Shown: positions 10,386 through 20,224, counted from the stretch's first letter. The stretch is DNA of 20,596 nt from Trachelipus rathkii (GCA_015478945.1 JABUQX010078600.1:7501-28096), one strand, 5' to 3'. Numbers and translations are program-made. Notes: a model not told the origin generated them from the sequence alone.

Positions 10386-11668
10386 TAATTTCATTCTTTA
10401 TTATTCCATTATTTACAAATCTCAAGAATCATATTCTATTATAATATCTCTTATTACGGTAAGTGTGGGAGTCTATGATTGTGTTAATTTTAATACCTAG
10501 AACACATCTCATGAACTTTGAATATTTTGTGTTCACTAGTACGGTATATATATTGCAAAAAAAAAAAAAACTATTTACTATTAATATTTTTGTTTTTTTG
10601 TTCTTGTAGTGAAAGATATTTCCCAATTTTTTCAAAGACCTAACTACTATTTGTTTTTCTATGATATCTTCACATCTAAGTTCTAATCTCCTTTATTAAA
10701 AAGACCTCCATATTCACTGTACTGGGTCTACTTACTGATCGTAATAGAGAAGAGACCATGGAATTCTCTAATCATAATTTAGATAAATTGACTATTAAAC
10801 AAAGATTATTCCAGACTATCGTAACTAATTCTTGAACACATGATTTTAAAACTTTTTGAAGATAAAAATCCTATGATAATTTTTATTTGTATTATAGACC
10901 ACACAACCTGCAACTCTTTATTTTCTGAACTCTTTAAAATTTCTGTAGATAGTTAAAATGATTCGATTGAGGGACATTCCCCATCTTCTAAACTACCATT
11001 GTTATAGTTTCTGTTTTATAACAGAAATTACCTTAATAATCCCTTCCAAAAAATGTAGGAGATAATTTTTATTGCAGATGGCATCAGCTTTTATATTCTT
11101 TATACCATTATAGCCTTGTTATTAATATCCATGGTTTGGACAAGTGGTGCATTAATTTTCTATTAATTATCTATAAATTCTTTTGAGTTGGTTTGAATAA
11201 TTATTCTACTCTACTAACTATGCTTAAACGCCAATACACTTTCTCAGTACTCAAGTGTTTCAAGCTAATTCTGAAAAAAAAGAGTAGGCCTAGCCGTTTT
11301 ATTATTTTGAGTTACTGATCTATAAACTATAGGTTTCACTTTCTATTCAATTAAAAATTGAATAGAAAGTGAAAAGTGAGTTTTTGTATGTTTTATATAT
11401 CTTTGAACATCTGGAATCTTACTTTTCTCTCTTATTTGTACATCTTTTGCCACTGAAGGTCAACTGATTACATGCATTCATATTTTATTGATCTCTGTCT
11501 TCTGACCTTAGAGATCATTGCGTTTGGGATGTTTAACATATTTGAGTCTTTTCAAAGAGTTGCACATGGGTTATTTCTCTTTACGTTTTCTCCCTTAAGG
11601 TTTCTTCCATCAATTTTCTTCCTTCTATTTTCTTCAATCTTGACATTCAATCTAACATTACCCAAGCC
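10386..11668. other. AT-rich DNA without a recognisable gene
   Basis: No protein family was recognised in any frame. The plus-strand open frame at 11472-11699 is hydrophobic, unmatched and runs into the LINE fragment. An acceptor-like TTTTTATTGCAG ends at 11077 and is followed by a hydrophobic stretch of 28 codons before a stop (11164-11166), which could be chance. A perfect inverted repeat at 11334-11374 is listed separately. Confidence 0.5.
11334..11374. repeat. perfect 19-bp inverted repeat, 3-nt loop
   Basis: TTTCACTTTCTATTCAATT (11334-11352) is followed by AAA and then by its exact reverse complement (11356-11374). Transcribed on either strand it would form a short perfect hairpin. The arms are AU-rich and too short for a typical miRNA precursor. 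It may come from a small palindromic insertion or template switch. Confidence 0.93.
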
Positions 11669-11783
11669 ACTTTCAAAGATGTCCCTCCCAAACAAATGAT
11701 GACCCTAAACATCTTGGTAAATTGTCATAATTTAGCAAACATTAGACAACTTCAGAACACTTGATTTAATAGATCTCTGGGCC
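11669..11783 (+). mobile_element. LINE 3' fragment, duplicated segment
   Basis: This 115-bp block recurs at 12606-12723 near the 3' end of the adjacent LINE copy. By eye the last 63 aligned positions differ at one base (CAGAACACTT against CAGAATACTT). In the downstream copy the block runs on as the end of the LINE protein (DLWAQPTILAEY). Here it breaks off at GGGCC and joins directly to mid-RT sequence of the next copy. That is the signature of a head-to-tail partial duplication with a unit of about 940 bp. Confidence 0.8.
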
Positions 11784-12839
11784 TATATGATGACTGCAGC
11801 TTCCCAAAAATCTTCTACCACATTACTCACCCCAGATAGAAGAGAATCAAACATTCACCCCACAGTTTTTCTATCAAATAATTGACTCCCTCTCAATAAA
11901 CAACCACCACCCTAGGATTAATCTTTGATAACACATGACATTCACTCCCCACATTAACAATATTACATTTAGACACACAAATTAAATGGGTTGAAAGCAT
12001 TAACAAGAACAAACTTTGGTCAACATAAAGAGACCCTCACAATAGTATATAGACAATACCTCCGTTCCTTTTTAAACTACACATCGCCTACCTGGGTTCC
12101 TGCAACATCAAAATCTAGTACTCAAAATTTAGAAACTGAACAGGAAAAATCCCTTAGGATAATAATCAGCTGCTTTCCCTCCACACCTGTCCACCACCTA
12201 CTAGCTGAAACAAAAATCCTCCCTATAAAAGCCCATCTTGACAAGATAGACTGTCATTAGTAAATCTCTCTCTCAATAGATCACTCACTGCATCAAACGT
12301 TACAACAACCCCCTGCACATAGAAGGAAAAAAAATTAACCCGCATTATACTACTCTAACATATAAAACACTTCCCCCCCCCCTCTGCAGACACCATCATT
12401 ATTAAACATATTCATACCCAATTAACCAAAAGAACGATTTTCGCATATCCAAATATCACCATACTCCAAGCACATCCACCAGAAATATCCCATACAGAAC
12501 AAACTCTGGACCACCAAACACGAGTAATGCTGTCACGTCTCTGCTCTGGGCACCACCAATCCTTTCATGAATACAAATTTAAAATTCATAATGATCCCTC
12601 ACCCAACTTTCAAAGATGTCCAGGCTTCTAAACAAACGATGACACTAAACATCTTGTTATATTGTCATAATTTAGCAAACATTAGACAACTTCAGAATAC
12701 TTGATTTAATAGATCTCTGGGCCCAACCTACAATATTGGCAGAATATCTTAGAGTCGCCTGCCTCTCTACCCTCCTATGAGAAACGGGCTACCTCAAGAT
12801 AGTCACCACAGCAGGGTCCATTAGAATGATCAAAGTTGC
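11784..12839 (+). mobile_element. Jockey-like LINE, 3' half of ORF2, plus strand
   Basis: Degraded non-LTR retrotransposon covering the end of the reverse transcriptase and the C-terminal region. Visible pieces in order: TTLGLIFD at about 11905, an open stretch at 11991-12260 with TNFGQHKETLTIVYRQYLRS, LNYTSPTWVP, EQEKSLRI and LAETKILPIKAHLDKI, then LDHQTRVMLSRLCSGHH at about 12510, and a last block with DLWAQPTILAEYLRVACL. These match the order seen in Jockey-clade ORF2 proteins. Several frameshifts and stops break the frame, and no EN or RT catalytic motif is in this copy. TCAAAGTTGC at 12830-12839 probably lies near the 3' end. Confidence 0.8.
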
Positions 12840-12904
12840 ATCTAATGTCTGTTTAGTCAGGGCTGTATAGCAAGAGATATTGTGTTGTCATTAGTCCGGG
12901 AAAG

Positions 12905-13930
12905 GCAACTTTGACAATGGGGGTGGGGTGGGGTGTGGGGAGTGTGCTTTATTAATTTTGAATTGAGACAGAACAGCATTACACTACTTTCACAGTCAAG
13001 GTTTCTTCTGTAAGGGATATTTCCGGTGAATGTGCTTGAAATATGGAGATATTTGGTATGCAGAGATGGTTCTTAAAGTTAACTGAGTGTGGTTGTGTTT
13101 AATAATGGAAGTATCTGGAGGGGTAGGGATAGGGGTGGATCATGTTGTATATGTTAGAATAGTGTGATCTGCTTCCTTCTTGGTGCAGGGGGTTGCTGTA
13201 ATGTTTGAAGCAAGGGGGGATTTGCTGTAAAATTGACAACCTATCATGTCAAGATGGGCTTTTAAAGGTAGAATTTTTGTTTTAGTTAGTAAATGATGGA
13301 TGGAAGACAGCCTGTTATTATTCTGAGCTTTATTTTGTATAGTTTTTCATTTCTGATTATTCGATTGTGATATTGTGGGAGGCCTGGCAGGTGATGCAGG
13401 TGTTTGTGTACGATTGTCAGGGTTTCTTTCTATTGGCCAAAGTTTGTGCCAGTTAAAGTTTTTAGTGCATTTAGTTGTGTGGTTCTTGATGCGATAGTTC
13501 ATGTGGGGGTGAATGTCACATGCATATCAAAGGTTAAACCTAGGGTGGTTGGCTGTTTACTGAGTGGCAGTCTATTGTTTGATAAGAAAATTATTGGGTG
13601 GGTGTTAGAATCTCTTCTGTCTGGGGTGTGAGTAAGGTAATGGTGAAATTTTGAGGTAATGCAGTCATTCTGTTTGTTGTTAGTCACTGTTCCAATTGAA
13701 TTATATATTGTTGCAGTTCTTTGCATGCTATGTTTATAGAAGGATTTTGTTCTGTGACTGTTAGATCATCAGCATAACTATTGATTTTTATAGAAGGTTG
13801 AGTGGGATGAGGGGAGGTCATGCATAAACAGGTTAAAGAGAGTAGGTGAAAGAATGGCTCCTGGAGGATCTATTTATATATTTGTAAGTGAGTGGGAGAC
13901 AACTTTTGTCCCTTGGGGACGACTCTGGCA
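12905..13930 (-). mobile_element. Jockey-like LINE, RT to C-terminus, minus strand
   Basis: A second, diverged copy of the same family in the opposite orientation. Read on the minus strand from 13930, it shows GAILSPTLFNLFMHDLPSS (revcomp of about 13790-13850), then the RT catalytic motif SYADDL (revcomp of 13762-13779), an open stretch at 13726-13499 with PTTLGLTFD, then KTLTGTNFG, KETLTIV and RIITGCLPS, and finally NIPYRRN near 13010, matching NIPYRT in the plus copy. Frameshifts and stops are frequent. The 3' end faces that of the plus copy: GCAACTTTGA at 12905-12914 is the reverse complement of TCAAAGTTGC at 12830-12839. The 5' part is missing, replaced by AT-rich DNA. Confidence 0.82.
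12919..12940 (+). other. G-quadruplex-forming motif
   Basis: Four G runs of 5, 4, 4 and 4 are separated by T, T and TGT, a canonical intramolecular G4 pattern with very short loops, in otherwise AT-rich DNA. It lies at the 3' end of the minus-strand LINE, so the LINE sense strand is the C-rich one. A weaker G-rich stretch occurs at about 13117-13137 in the same copy. Confidence 0.85.
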
Positions 13931-14228
13931 AGGCTATATAATATAATTATATTATTTTATATATATATATACTATATAATATATATAATTATATATATCT
14001 ATTATTATTAATATATTTTATATATTATATATATATATATATTTAATCTATTATATATATATATAATCGGTATTTATATATACGTTATATTATTCTAACC
14101 GTATATATTTAATATATTTTTATATATATATATATAATTATTATATTATATATATATACTATATAGTATTTAAATTTTATAATAGTATATATTAATATAA
14201 TAACCTATACTCTATATATATATTATAG
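13931..14228. repeat. imperfect AT-rich tract between LINE and LTR
   Basis: About 300 bp of almost pure A and T with broken (AT)n runs and scattered CCG or CGG interruptions (about 14067 and 14100). It replaces the 5' part of the minus-strand LINE and ends at the 5' LTR. No gene is present. Confidence 0.85.
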
Positions 14229-15008
14229 TGGATCCTATATTTTTATTTATTTTTAATATTTTATTTTGTTAATTACAAATATATTTATAGTCAATTTTTT
14301 GTTACAGAGAAAGTTTTCTTTACAGACATAGCGTTCAATTACAAGTAAAATTTAATTCTAAAATCATTTCTTTTACTATCAATACATACTGGTTATATCT
14401 CTAAAGTTTTCACGGTAAGAATGCGTAGCTTTATTGCGTTAAGGTTATATAATTGTGTAAATTATTATATCATTATTATTTTTTTTAATTCTAATTTCTC
14501 TTATCATTTATTATCATTATTTATTATTTTATTATTATTATTATTAATTATCATTTTATTTTTTATCATCATTATTTTATTATTATTATTCTTATTTATT
14601 ATTCATTAATCATTATTATTCATTAATTATTTATTATTATTATTATGTATTAATTATCATATTATTATTATTTATTCTTATTATTATTATTGTAGATCTT
14701 TATTAATAACATATACCGGTACTAACACTGGTTTGTTCCGCAGGTTCGTTTCCTAATCTATTTTTAGACGAATAAACAAGTTATGAAGATCTTCGTGTCA
14801 TTTATTCCTAAGAAATCAACCGGAATCATCAACCTCGAACTTATCATCAAGCCGTTTTCTATGGGGCCACTATGCCCAAATTTTTATTTGTTATTAATGT
14901 TAAAATAGAAATTGCGTTGAGCTTAAATTCTAATTCTTCGCAATTCAATTTAACCAACTATATTTAAAGGTTATTTTGAAAGTACAAAGGCCCTAGCTAC
15001 TTATTAAA
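14229..15008 (+). repeat. 5' LTR
   Basis: The start is set by the match with the 3' LTR: TCCTATATTTTTATTTATTT at 14233 recurs at 20227. Similarity continues for about 110 bp with mostly one-base indels, then through ATT-rich sequence. AATAAA at 14771-14776 would be the polyadenylation signal. The right edge is approximate. It is placed before TGGTGAACTAGAGTGACCC at 15009-15027, a weak primer-binding-site candidate, and the 3' copy is too short here to confirm it. Confidence 0.75.
14771..14776 (+). promoter_or_regulatory. LTR polyadenylation signal
   Basis: AATAAA within the 5' LTR, in a less AT-rich part where the motif is less likely by chance. It is expected to act from the equivalent place in the 3' LTR, which lies beyond the window. 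No clear TATA box can be singled out among the surrounding AT-rich sequence. Confidence 0.5.
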
Positions 15009-15194
15009 TGGTGAACTAGAGTGACCCTTGTCCACCCAACCTTGTATCATTTTTATATAATATAAATATTATTATTTATATATTTTTTTTACATTATTTT
15101 TTTTAAAATTTTTATTTCAATTTTATTTGTATTTTATTAAGAACCCAGTTGGCATCTTTTAAAAATTGTAAATTTATTTGTATTAATTTTTTAA

Positions 15195-15310
15195 ATATCT
15201 TCTACTATTACTGTTACTATTACTACTACTAATCGCACTAATACTACTACTTTACTACTACTATTGTTCTCGCTTCTACTGACTATTCTACTCTCCTACC
15301 TACTAATATA
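15195..15310. repeat. imperfect ACT trinucleotide tract in the leader
   Basis: Irregular (ACT)n/(ATT)n sequence lies between the 5' LTR and gag. It may be an expansion within the element's untranslated leader. Confidence 0.6.
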
Positions 15311-15479
15311 TTATCTGTTCTGTTCCTAGCTTCTTTCGAATATATTCCTCTCTTTCCTCTCTTCATCTTCCAATTTATCTTATTTCCTTCGCCTTTGTTG
15401 AAATCCACACAACAATATTTGTTACACATGCTGAAATCACAATCTATTGATGTCTCAACTCACAAACTACATCAGCAGA

Positions 15480-16512
15480 GTACTCCCCGCCTCCTCCTCC
15501 TCTTTCTGCAACTATGCCCGGCAACTACCTGGCCTATGTCGCGTGTTTCTCGGTTGCTTGACCCCACTCAGATCTTCGGAGAGATGATGTTGGATTTACA
15601 ATTCGACATTGCATTTTCCTTGCTTCTCTCCTAGAGAATTGACAAAGCGCTAATCGCTTTTTCTGCTCTCCATTTCCCTCATGAAGTTCAGCAATCAATC
15701 CTAATAATTTTTACCTTCAATCAGCTCATCTCTCATTCTTATTCTACTCTTTGGTGAATATTGCGTCGCCATTTTCTCCTTACCTGAATGCTATACCTCG
15801 TTTTCATGAATTGTTAAAACATGAAATGTTGGGTGATCGTCTTCTTCACAGCTTCTTACCCGTATGCTCTCTATTTCTGGTCCGCCTTGCTGCATAGTAT
15901 ACCAATCTCTTTCTTGCGCACTTTTTCCTGGACCGTCTACCTCTGCTTTTGTTAGTACTTCTTTGCTCTCTCATGGTGCCTTGTCTCTTCAAGATTTAGC
16001 CGAACGCGCGGATATTATTATTCGTGCCACTAATCTTCTTTCTTCTCTATAACTTATCCATCTTTACCCCCTATGGGTTCTACTCTCGTGTGCGACTTAT
16101 CGCCTTCTTCTTCTACTTACTTTTCCTTCCATTTGCTAACTAGAATAACTCTTCTTCTCTTCCTTCTATATCTTCGTCTTCCGCTGCTCTATCTTCCTCT
16201 GTTCCTTCTTCTCTTTGTACTCCTTCTCCTCCATCTTTCCAGAATTCATCTTTAGACCCTCTCTTACTAATATTCTTACTTTATTGAACAATATGAATAT
16301 TCAAATTTTTTCCTTGCAACAACAAATGTCTTCTATCTCTCGTTGTCAGTGTCAGCAATCTGCATCTTCTTGCACTAGATCTCGTTCTCCTTCACTCCGT
16401 TCCTTCTTTGCCACATCCTCCTCAGGGTTCCCTTTATGCTACTATCATTTCATTTTTGGTTTTAGAGGCACGTCCGTTCACTGCATTCCTCTACCTGTAA
16501 TTTAAAAGATCT
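15480..16512 (+). pseudogene. gag, broken
   Basis: Gag forms the particle that packages the element's RNA. Capsid-like pieces are visible: RFHELLKHEMLGDRLLHSF (15799-15855), then, one frame away, RMLSISGP (about 15860) and SLQDLAERADIIIRATN (about 15985-16037). Near the end CYYHFIFGF with a later Cys (16437 to about 16480) resembles the Cys/His motif that many invertebrate Gypsy Gags carry in place of a CCHC knuckle. A Ser/Arg-rich stretch (SCTRSRSPSLRS) precedes it. At least four frameshifts break the frame, and no start codon can be chosen with confidence. Confidence 0.75.
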
Positions 16513-16719
16513 ACAAATTCTTTCAGGAACACTTACCCTCGGGGGGGATCGTAGATCGTTGCGCTCCTCCCTGGTCATTTCCTCCAATGCCAATTCTGAT
16601 TTCACTCCATACGCCTACTTGTTTCTTATTCATCTTCGGCTTCTTGGCTCTTCCACACCAGACAGGCTTCTCTTCTGTTCTTTTCTGTTCTTCTTCTCTG
16701 TTTTCTATTCTGAGTTATG

Positions 16720-17165
16720 CTGTCGCTTCACAGGTTCGCGTTTTACGTATATTTGATTGGTGATTCTAAACGGTTTTTTCCCGTTATTGTTTTCAACATG
16801 CTGCAAGATCTGTTCCTCACAATTAACCGTCTTCATATGTATTTTTGTTCTTTCTTCGCCTCGTTGTTTTCATTTAGGGCTTGCTAATGGTTTCTAGCAT
16901 TGCTGTCTATGGGGAACAACTCCTTACTTTATCTATTGGACTGCGTCGTTCTTTCCGTTGGACTTTTCTCTTGGCCGATGTTACACAAAACATCATTGGT
17001 TTTTTTAAGTCATTTTAATATTCTTATTGACATGGCCAATAGTCGTCTACTTGATGACACTACTTCTCTTTCTTGTAATGCTGTTCTTTTTGATTCTTCT
17101 ATCTATTTTATATCTCTGTATTCTCTGTATCTCTGTCTCCCTCACCGTCCTCTAAATTTTTGAAT
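16720..17165 (+). pseudogene. retropepsin-type protease, broken
   Basis: The aspartic protease would process the Gag-Pol polyprotein. The best-preserved part is the second half: LADVTQNIIG at 16971-17000, where the hydrophobic-hydrophobic-Gly end of a retropepsin is expected, then FLSHFNILIDMANSRLLDD. Upstream, SKRFFPV (about 16762-16785) lies where the catalytic Asp-Thr/Ser-Gly should follow, but that triad is not intact in any frame. Confidence 0.6.
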
Positions 17166-17199
17166 TTCTGAACTTTAATCCAGCTATTTCTAATCTTCT

Positions 17200-18070
17200 C
17201 CTGCGTCCTCACCCATCGTAATGCTTACATTGAGACCAACGGGTAGTCCTCTGTTTGCAAGGCTGCAGACTTTCTTCTCGAAGAAAATGTACTTGGGCGG
17301 CGGGTGTCTGATTTTTATTTGACATGCTTTTCTGGAAAGGAGGTCATTTGTTTTCGCCATTTACTTCTACTTGATCTTCCACACAATTATAACATTTATA
17401 AGTGCATTTATTATAACATTTTGAAAATAAGCAACTCAATGTTTCTTTTTTTCTTAGTTGATATCCTTAGTGTTTCGTTTTCTTCTGATAATAATTCCAG
17501 TGATCAATTACATTGTTTCTAATTAAGCTTCAGAGATGCCTCGGTTCCATTTTATTTGATGACTCGGTTCCATTCCATTTGATCATTTGATGCCTCGGTT
17601 ACATTCCATTTGATGTCTCGGTTACATTCCATTTGATCATTTGATGCCTTAGTTCCATTTCATTTGTTCATTTGATGCCTCAATTCCATTCCATTTGATT
17701 ATTTCGATGCCTATTGAGATTTTTTACTTCACCTCATAGGTTCTTGTTTAGAGCAGGAGTAGATTTTTTTTTTCAATCATATTTCATGGCATAGCATGGC
17801 ATCGAGTTACGGTAGAAGTTACGTCCGTCTCTAAAGCTATTCGTTCTTTCTCTCCCTATCACTCAGAAAGATCTTCGTGCTTACCTAGGTCTCCTTAATT
17901 TCTAATCGTCGTTTCCTCCCCCGAAAGGCTGCTGCCATATTAGCTCCAGTTACTGCTTTGCTTGTTCAAGGTCGTCGGGGGAGCTCGACATTGGTTAATT
18001 GGACTGATGCTGCTTGTAAGGCTTTTGAACACAGAGTAAAACTCTATGGGTCAGTAGCACTCTTATTGGT
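17200..18070 (+). pseudogene. reverse transcriptase, broken and interrupted
   Basis: Start: YIETNG at 17226-17243, matching the segment just before the RT fingers in Gypsy Pol. Most of the fingers and palm between about 17300 and 17450 is not recognisable, so sequence is missing or badly decayed. LVDIL (about 17454-17468) marks the catalytic Y-x-D-D site with only one Asp left, followed by SSDNNSSDQLHCF. A minisatellite then interrupts the gene. The thumb resumes with FDAY, RFLFRAGVDF (about 17735), HISWH, AIRSFSLPITQKDLRAYLGLLNF (from about 17840, in pieces) and AAAILAPVTALLVQG (about 17930). Confidence 0.8.
17535..17705 (+). repeat. 23/31-bp minisatellite inside RT
   Basis: Six units of 23 bp start GATGCCTCGGTTCCATTCCA plus TTT. 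After units 2, 4, 5 and 6 there is an extra 8-bp GATCATTT-like partial unit, so the array alternates 23- and 31-bp periods. It lies between the remains of the catalytic palm and the thumb. The element's own sequence just after the array begins TTCGATGCCTAT, sharing GATGCCT with the unit, so the array may have grown from the RT sequence itself. The 23-bp length breaks the frame. Confidence 0.9.
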
Positions 18071-18490
18071 TATCCTGAACACGGTGCTGAAACTCGCCTA
18101 TTTGTAGACGCCAGTGATTATGCTGTAGGAGCTTCACTAGAGCAACTGCAAAATGGTGCTTGGCTTCCTCTTGCTTTTTATTCTCAGAAACTTCTCCTTC
18201 GAATTCGCTAAAGTACTTTTGGACGTGAACTATTTGCTGGTAATATTCTTCAATTAAAATACTTTGATATTTTTCTTGAAGGGGTGTCCAGGTTTTTTAA
18301 TGTTCTCGAGGATTCATAAACACTCACTTCTTGCTATTATTTCTGTTCTTTTTAACTATTCTCGTCTCTGTGAATTTTCGTCATTCTGGATTTTTTTGCC
18401 CATTTACCTACTTACTATGATCTTCGTCACTCTGGGTCGTGATAATCTAGTGCTGATGCTTTCATCTCGTATCCAGGTACATGCAGGTTA
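18070..18490 (+). pseudogene. RNase H domain, broken
   Basis: RNase H removes the RNA strand of the cDNA hybrid. One frame is open and well preserved at about 18070-18205: LIGYPEHGAETRLF, then VDASDYAVGASLEQL with the first catalytic Asp at 18107-18109, then LPLAFYSQKL. A stop (TAA at about 18208) interrupts, followed by STFGRELFAG with the expected catalytic Glu, and KYFDIFLEG. Further pieces, RFFNVLED and GRDNL near 18450, correspond to the end of the domain and the linker to integrase. Confidence 0.88.
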
Positions 18491-18599
18491 CATTTTTTTC
18501 TACATTATACAGTGTGTGGTATGTCGGTTGCTTCAAATGGGGGAGGATCTTATTCTTCCTGCTGATACTTTCTATGCAGAACTAAACTCTTTCTTTACC

Positions 18600-19760
18600 T
18601 GATTCTACTGTTTCTTTAATTTGTGACATTTCTACTGGCGGAGTTCGTCCTTTTGTTCCTTCTGCTTTTTGAAAACAGGTTTTTCTTACCCATTATTCTC
18701 TTTCTCATCCTGGTATTTGTGGTTATAAAAATAAAAAACTTTTATCCTCTCGTTCGTTTTTTTTTTGGCCTACATGCCATACTGAATCTTCTTTGGGCTC
18801 GTTCATGTTTGCTGTCAAAAACAAAGTTCCTAGACATAACTACCTCCTTTAGGTTCATTCCTTTACCCCTTTGTCGTTTTGATCCGTCTTCATACTTGAT
18901 CTTTCGGCCCTCTTTTCGCTTTCGCGTGGGTGTCTATTTTATTGACTTTAATGGTGAGAATTACTTTTTGTTAAACCTAAATTCTCTTTCTTTCTCCTAC
19001 TTGCGAAAAATATTGCTACGGAACGGGTGTTGCATTTCTTACTATTGGGTGGCTCGGTTTGGTGTCTCTGTCTCTTTGTCAACTGATAATGCGCCCCAAT
19101 TTTCGTTCAATTTTGGCGTGATTTTTTATCTTCTTGGTATTGGAAAAATCCATTCAGTTTTATACCTCAAGGAAATTCCTTATGTGAAGCGCCCTTCATC
19201 GCACACATTAAAGGCTGCTTTTGGCGGCTGCACTCCTAATCCGCAACATTTTGGGTGGAGATCTCCTCTGGTTTGCTTTGGTCTTCGGTTTTTTTCGGTT
19301 AAGGAAGATTTGAAATCTTTTCTGCAGCTGAACTAGTCTATGGTTCACTCTTCGTCTTCCTGGTGATTTTTTTCTTCTTCTATTGACCTTCCTTTTCCTG
19401 ATTATCCTTCTTTTCTCTCTAAGTTTTCTTTTCTCTTGTTCTTTTTTCCTTCTTCTTCCTCTCCCTCTTTCTCCCTTCCTCCCCCACCCCCCCCTTCTCT
19501 GCTCGGTCGCGTTTCCCAATCTTACTGCTGTTTACTCTTGCCCGGATTTAGGAACATTCTGCTCTTCTACATTTCTTCGTCATGAATTTCCCCTGTTTTC
19601 CTTCTTAACTTCTTATATACTGGTTCCTCTCCCCTTGTTCTTCGTCGCCGACCTCATCTTTTTTTTTTTCACAATTTCAAAATGGAACTCGTGTTGGAAA
19701 AAATGTTTTCTCGTTGATACGTTTTAACCCCTGCTTTCTTGAGAACTCTTCTGCTTTCTT
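18600..19760 (+). pseudogene. integrase, broken
   Basis: Integrase joins the cDNA to host DNA. The zinc-binding part shows HYSLSHPGIC at 18690-18719 (both His) and WARSC near 18797. The second Cys of the C-x2-C pair is lost to a one-base shift (SCLLSKTK). Core: the first Asp falls near DLSAL (about 18897). The second is in STDNAPQF (Asp at 19085-19087). The Glu is probably in LCEAP (about 19180), one frame away. Then LKAAF, PNPQHF, VKEDLKS and AAELVYGS follow. The C-terminal region shows CPDLGTF and FLRHEF near 19540-19590, and NPCFLENSSAF near 19727-19760. Confidence 0.88.
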
Positions 19761-20207
19761 GATTCTTTCTGTATCGGTTGCTAAGAATTTTTTTGATGAT
19801 CTCTTCTTATGGTTTTGTTGATGATTCTGTATTGGCTTCTCCTTGTTTCCATTTTTTCCTTCAAATTGTGGTTCCTGTTGTTTCTCTCGTTACACCGGTG
19901 TTGGTGGACACTATAAGGTTCCCCTTTCTGTTTACTTTTACTAGTTTTTTACTTGGCCATACTTCTTCTTTCTGTTTTCCCTCTCCCATACGGCCATTCT
20001 TTTATAAGATTTTTACCCATCTGTCCTTGATTTCTGGCTTTTCTGATTATTTTTTCTTTTCCCTCCTGATGTCCTCTTGTGAAGTTCCTTTTTTGTGTCT
20101 GTTTTTCTTCTTTCTTCTTTTTATTTTCCTCATCCTTCGCTGCTATATGTTCTTTTCTTACTCGGGATTTTGGGCGGTTGTTCCGTATTGACAGTCGTTC
20201 CATTCCT
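19761..20207 (+). pseudogene. Pol C-terminal tail, broken
   Basis: Pyrimidine-rich sequence with degraded open stretches (SLVTPVLVDTIRF near 19885) ends in LTRDFGRLFRIDSRSIPERE at about 20160-20216, a basic tail of the type that closes Pol in many Gypsy elements. It overlaps the polypurine tract. Long open frames on the minus strand here are Lys/Arg/Glu-rich mirrors of the pyrimidine bias and are not genes. Confidence 0.5.
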
Positions 20208-20217
20208 GAGAGGGAAG
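20208..20217 (+). promoter_or_regulatory. polypurine tract
   Basis: GAGAGGGAAG ends eight bases before the 3' LTR. The purine run stands out in a very pyrimidine-rich strand. It is the expected primer site for plus-strand DNA synthesis during reverse transcription. Confidence 0.75.
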
Positions 20218-20224
20218 TTCTTAG

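Noticed and set aside
11078..11166. Acceptor-preceded hydrophobic 28-codon stretch as an alternative second exon for the 9727 frame
   Set aside because: The acceptor at 10340 is closer and more pyrimidine-rich, and an open stretch of this length is not rare by chance.
14421..14609. Ile/Leu-rich open frame in the 5' LTR
   Set aside because: Low-complexity translation of ATT-rich LTR sequence.
19208..20203. Lys/Arg/Glu-rich minus-strand frames
   Set aside because: Mirror images of the pyrimidine-rich Gypsy coding strand.
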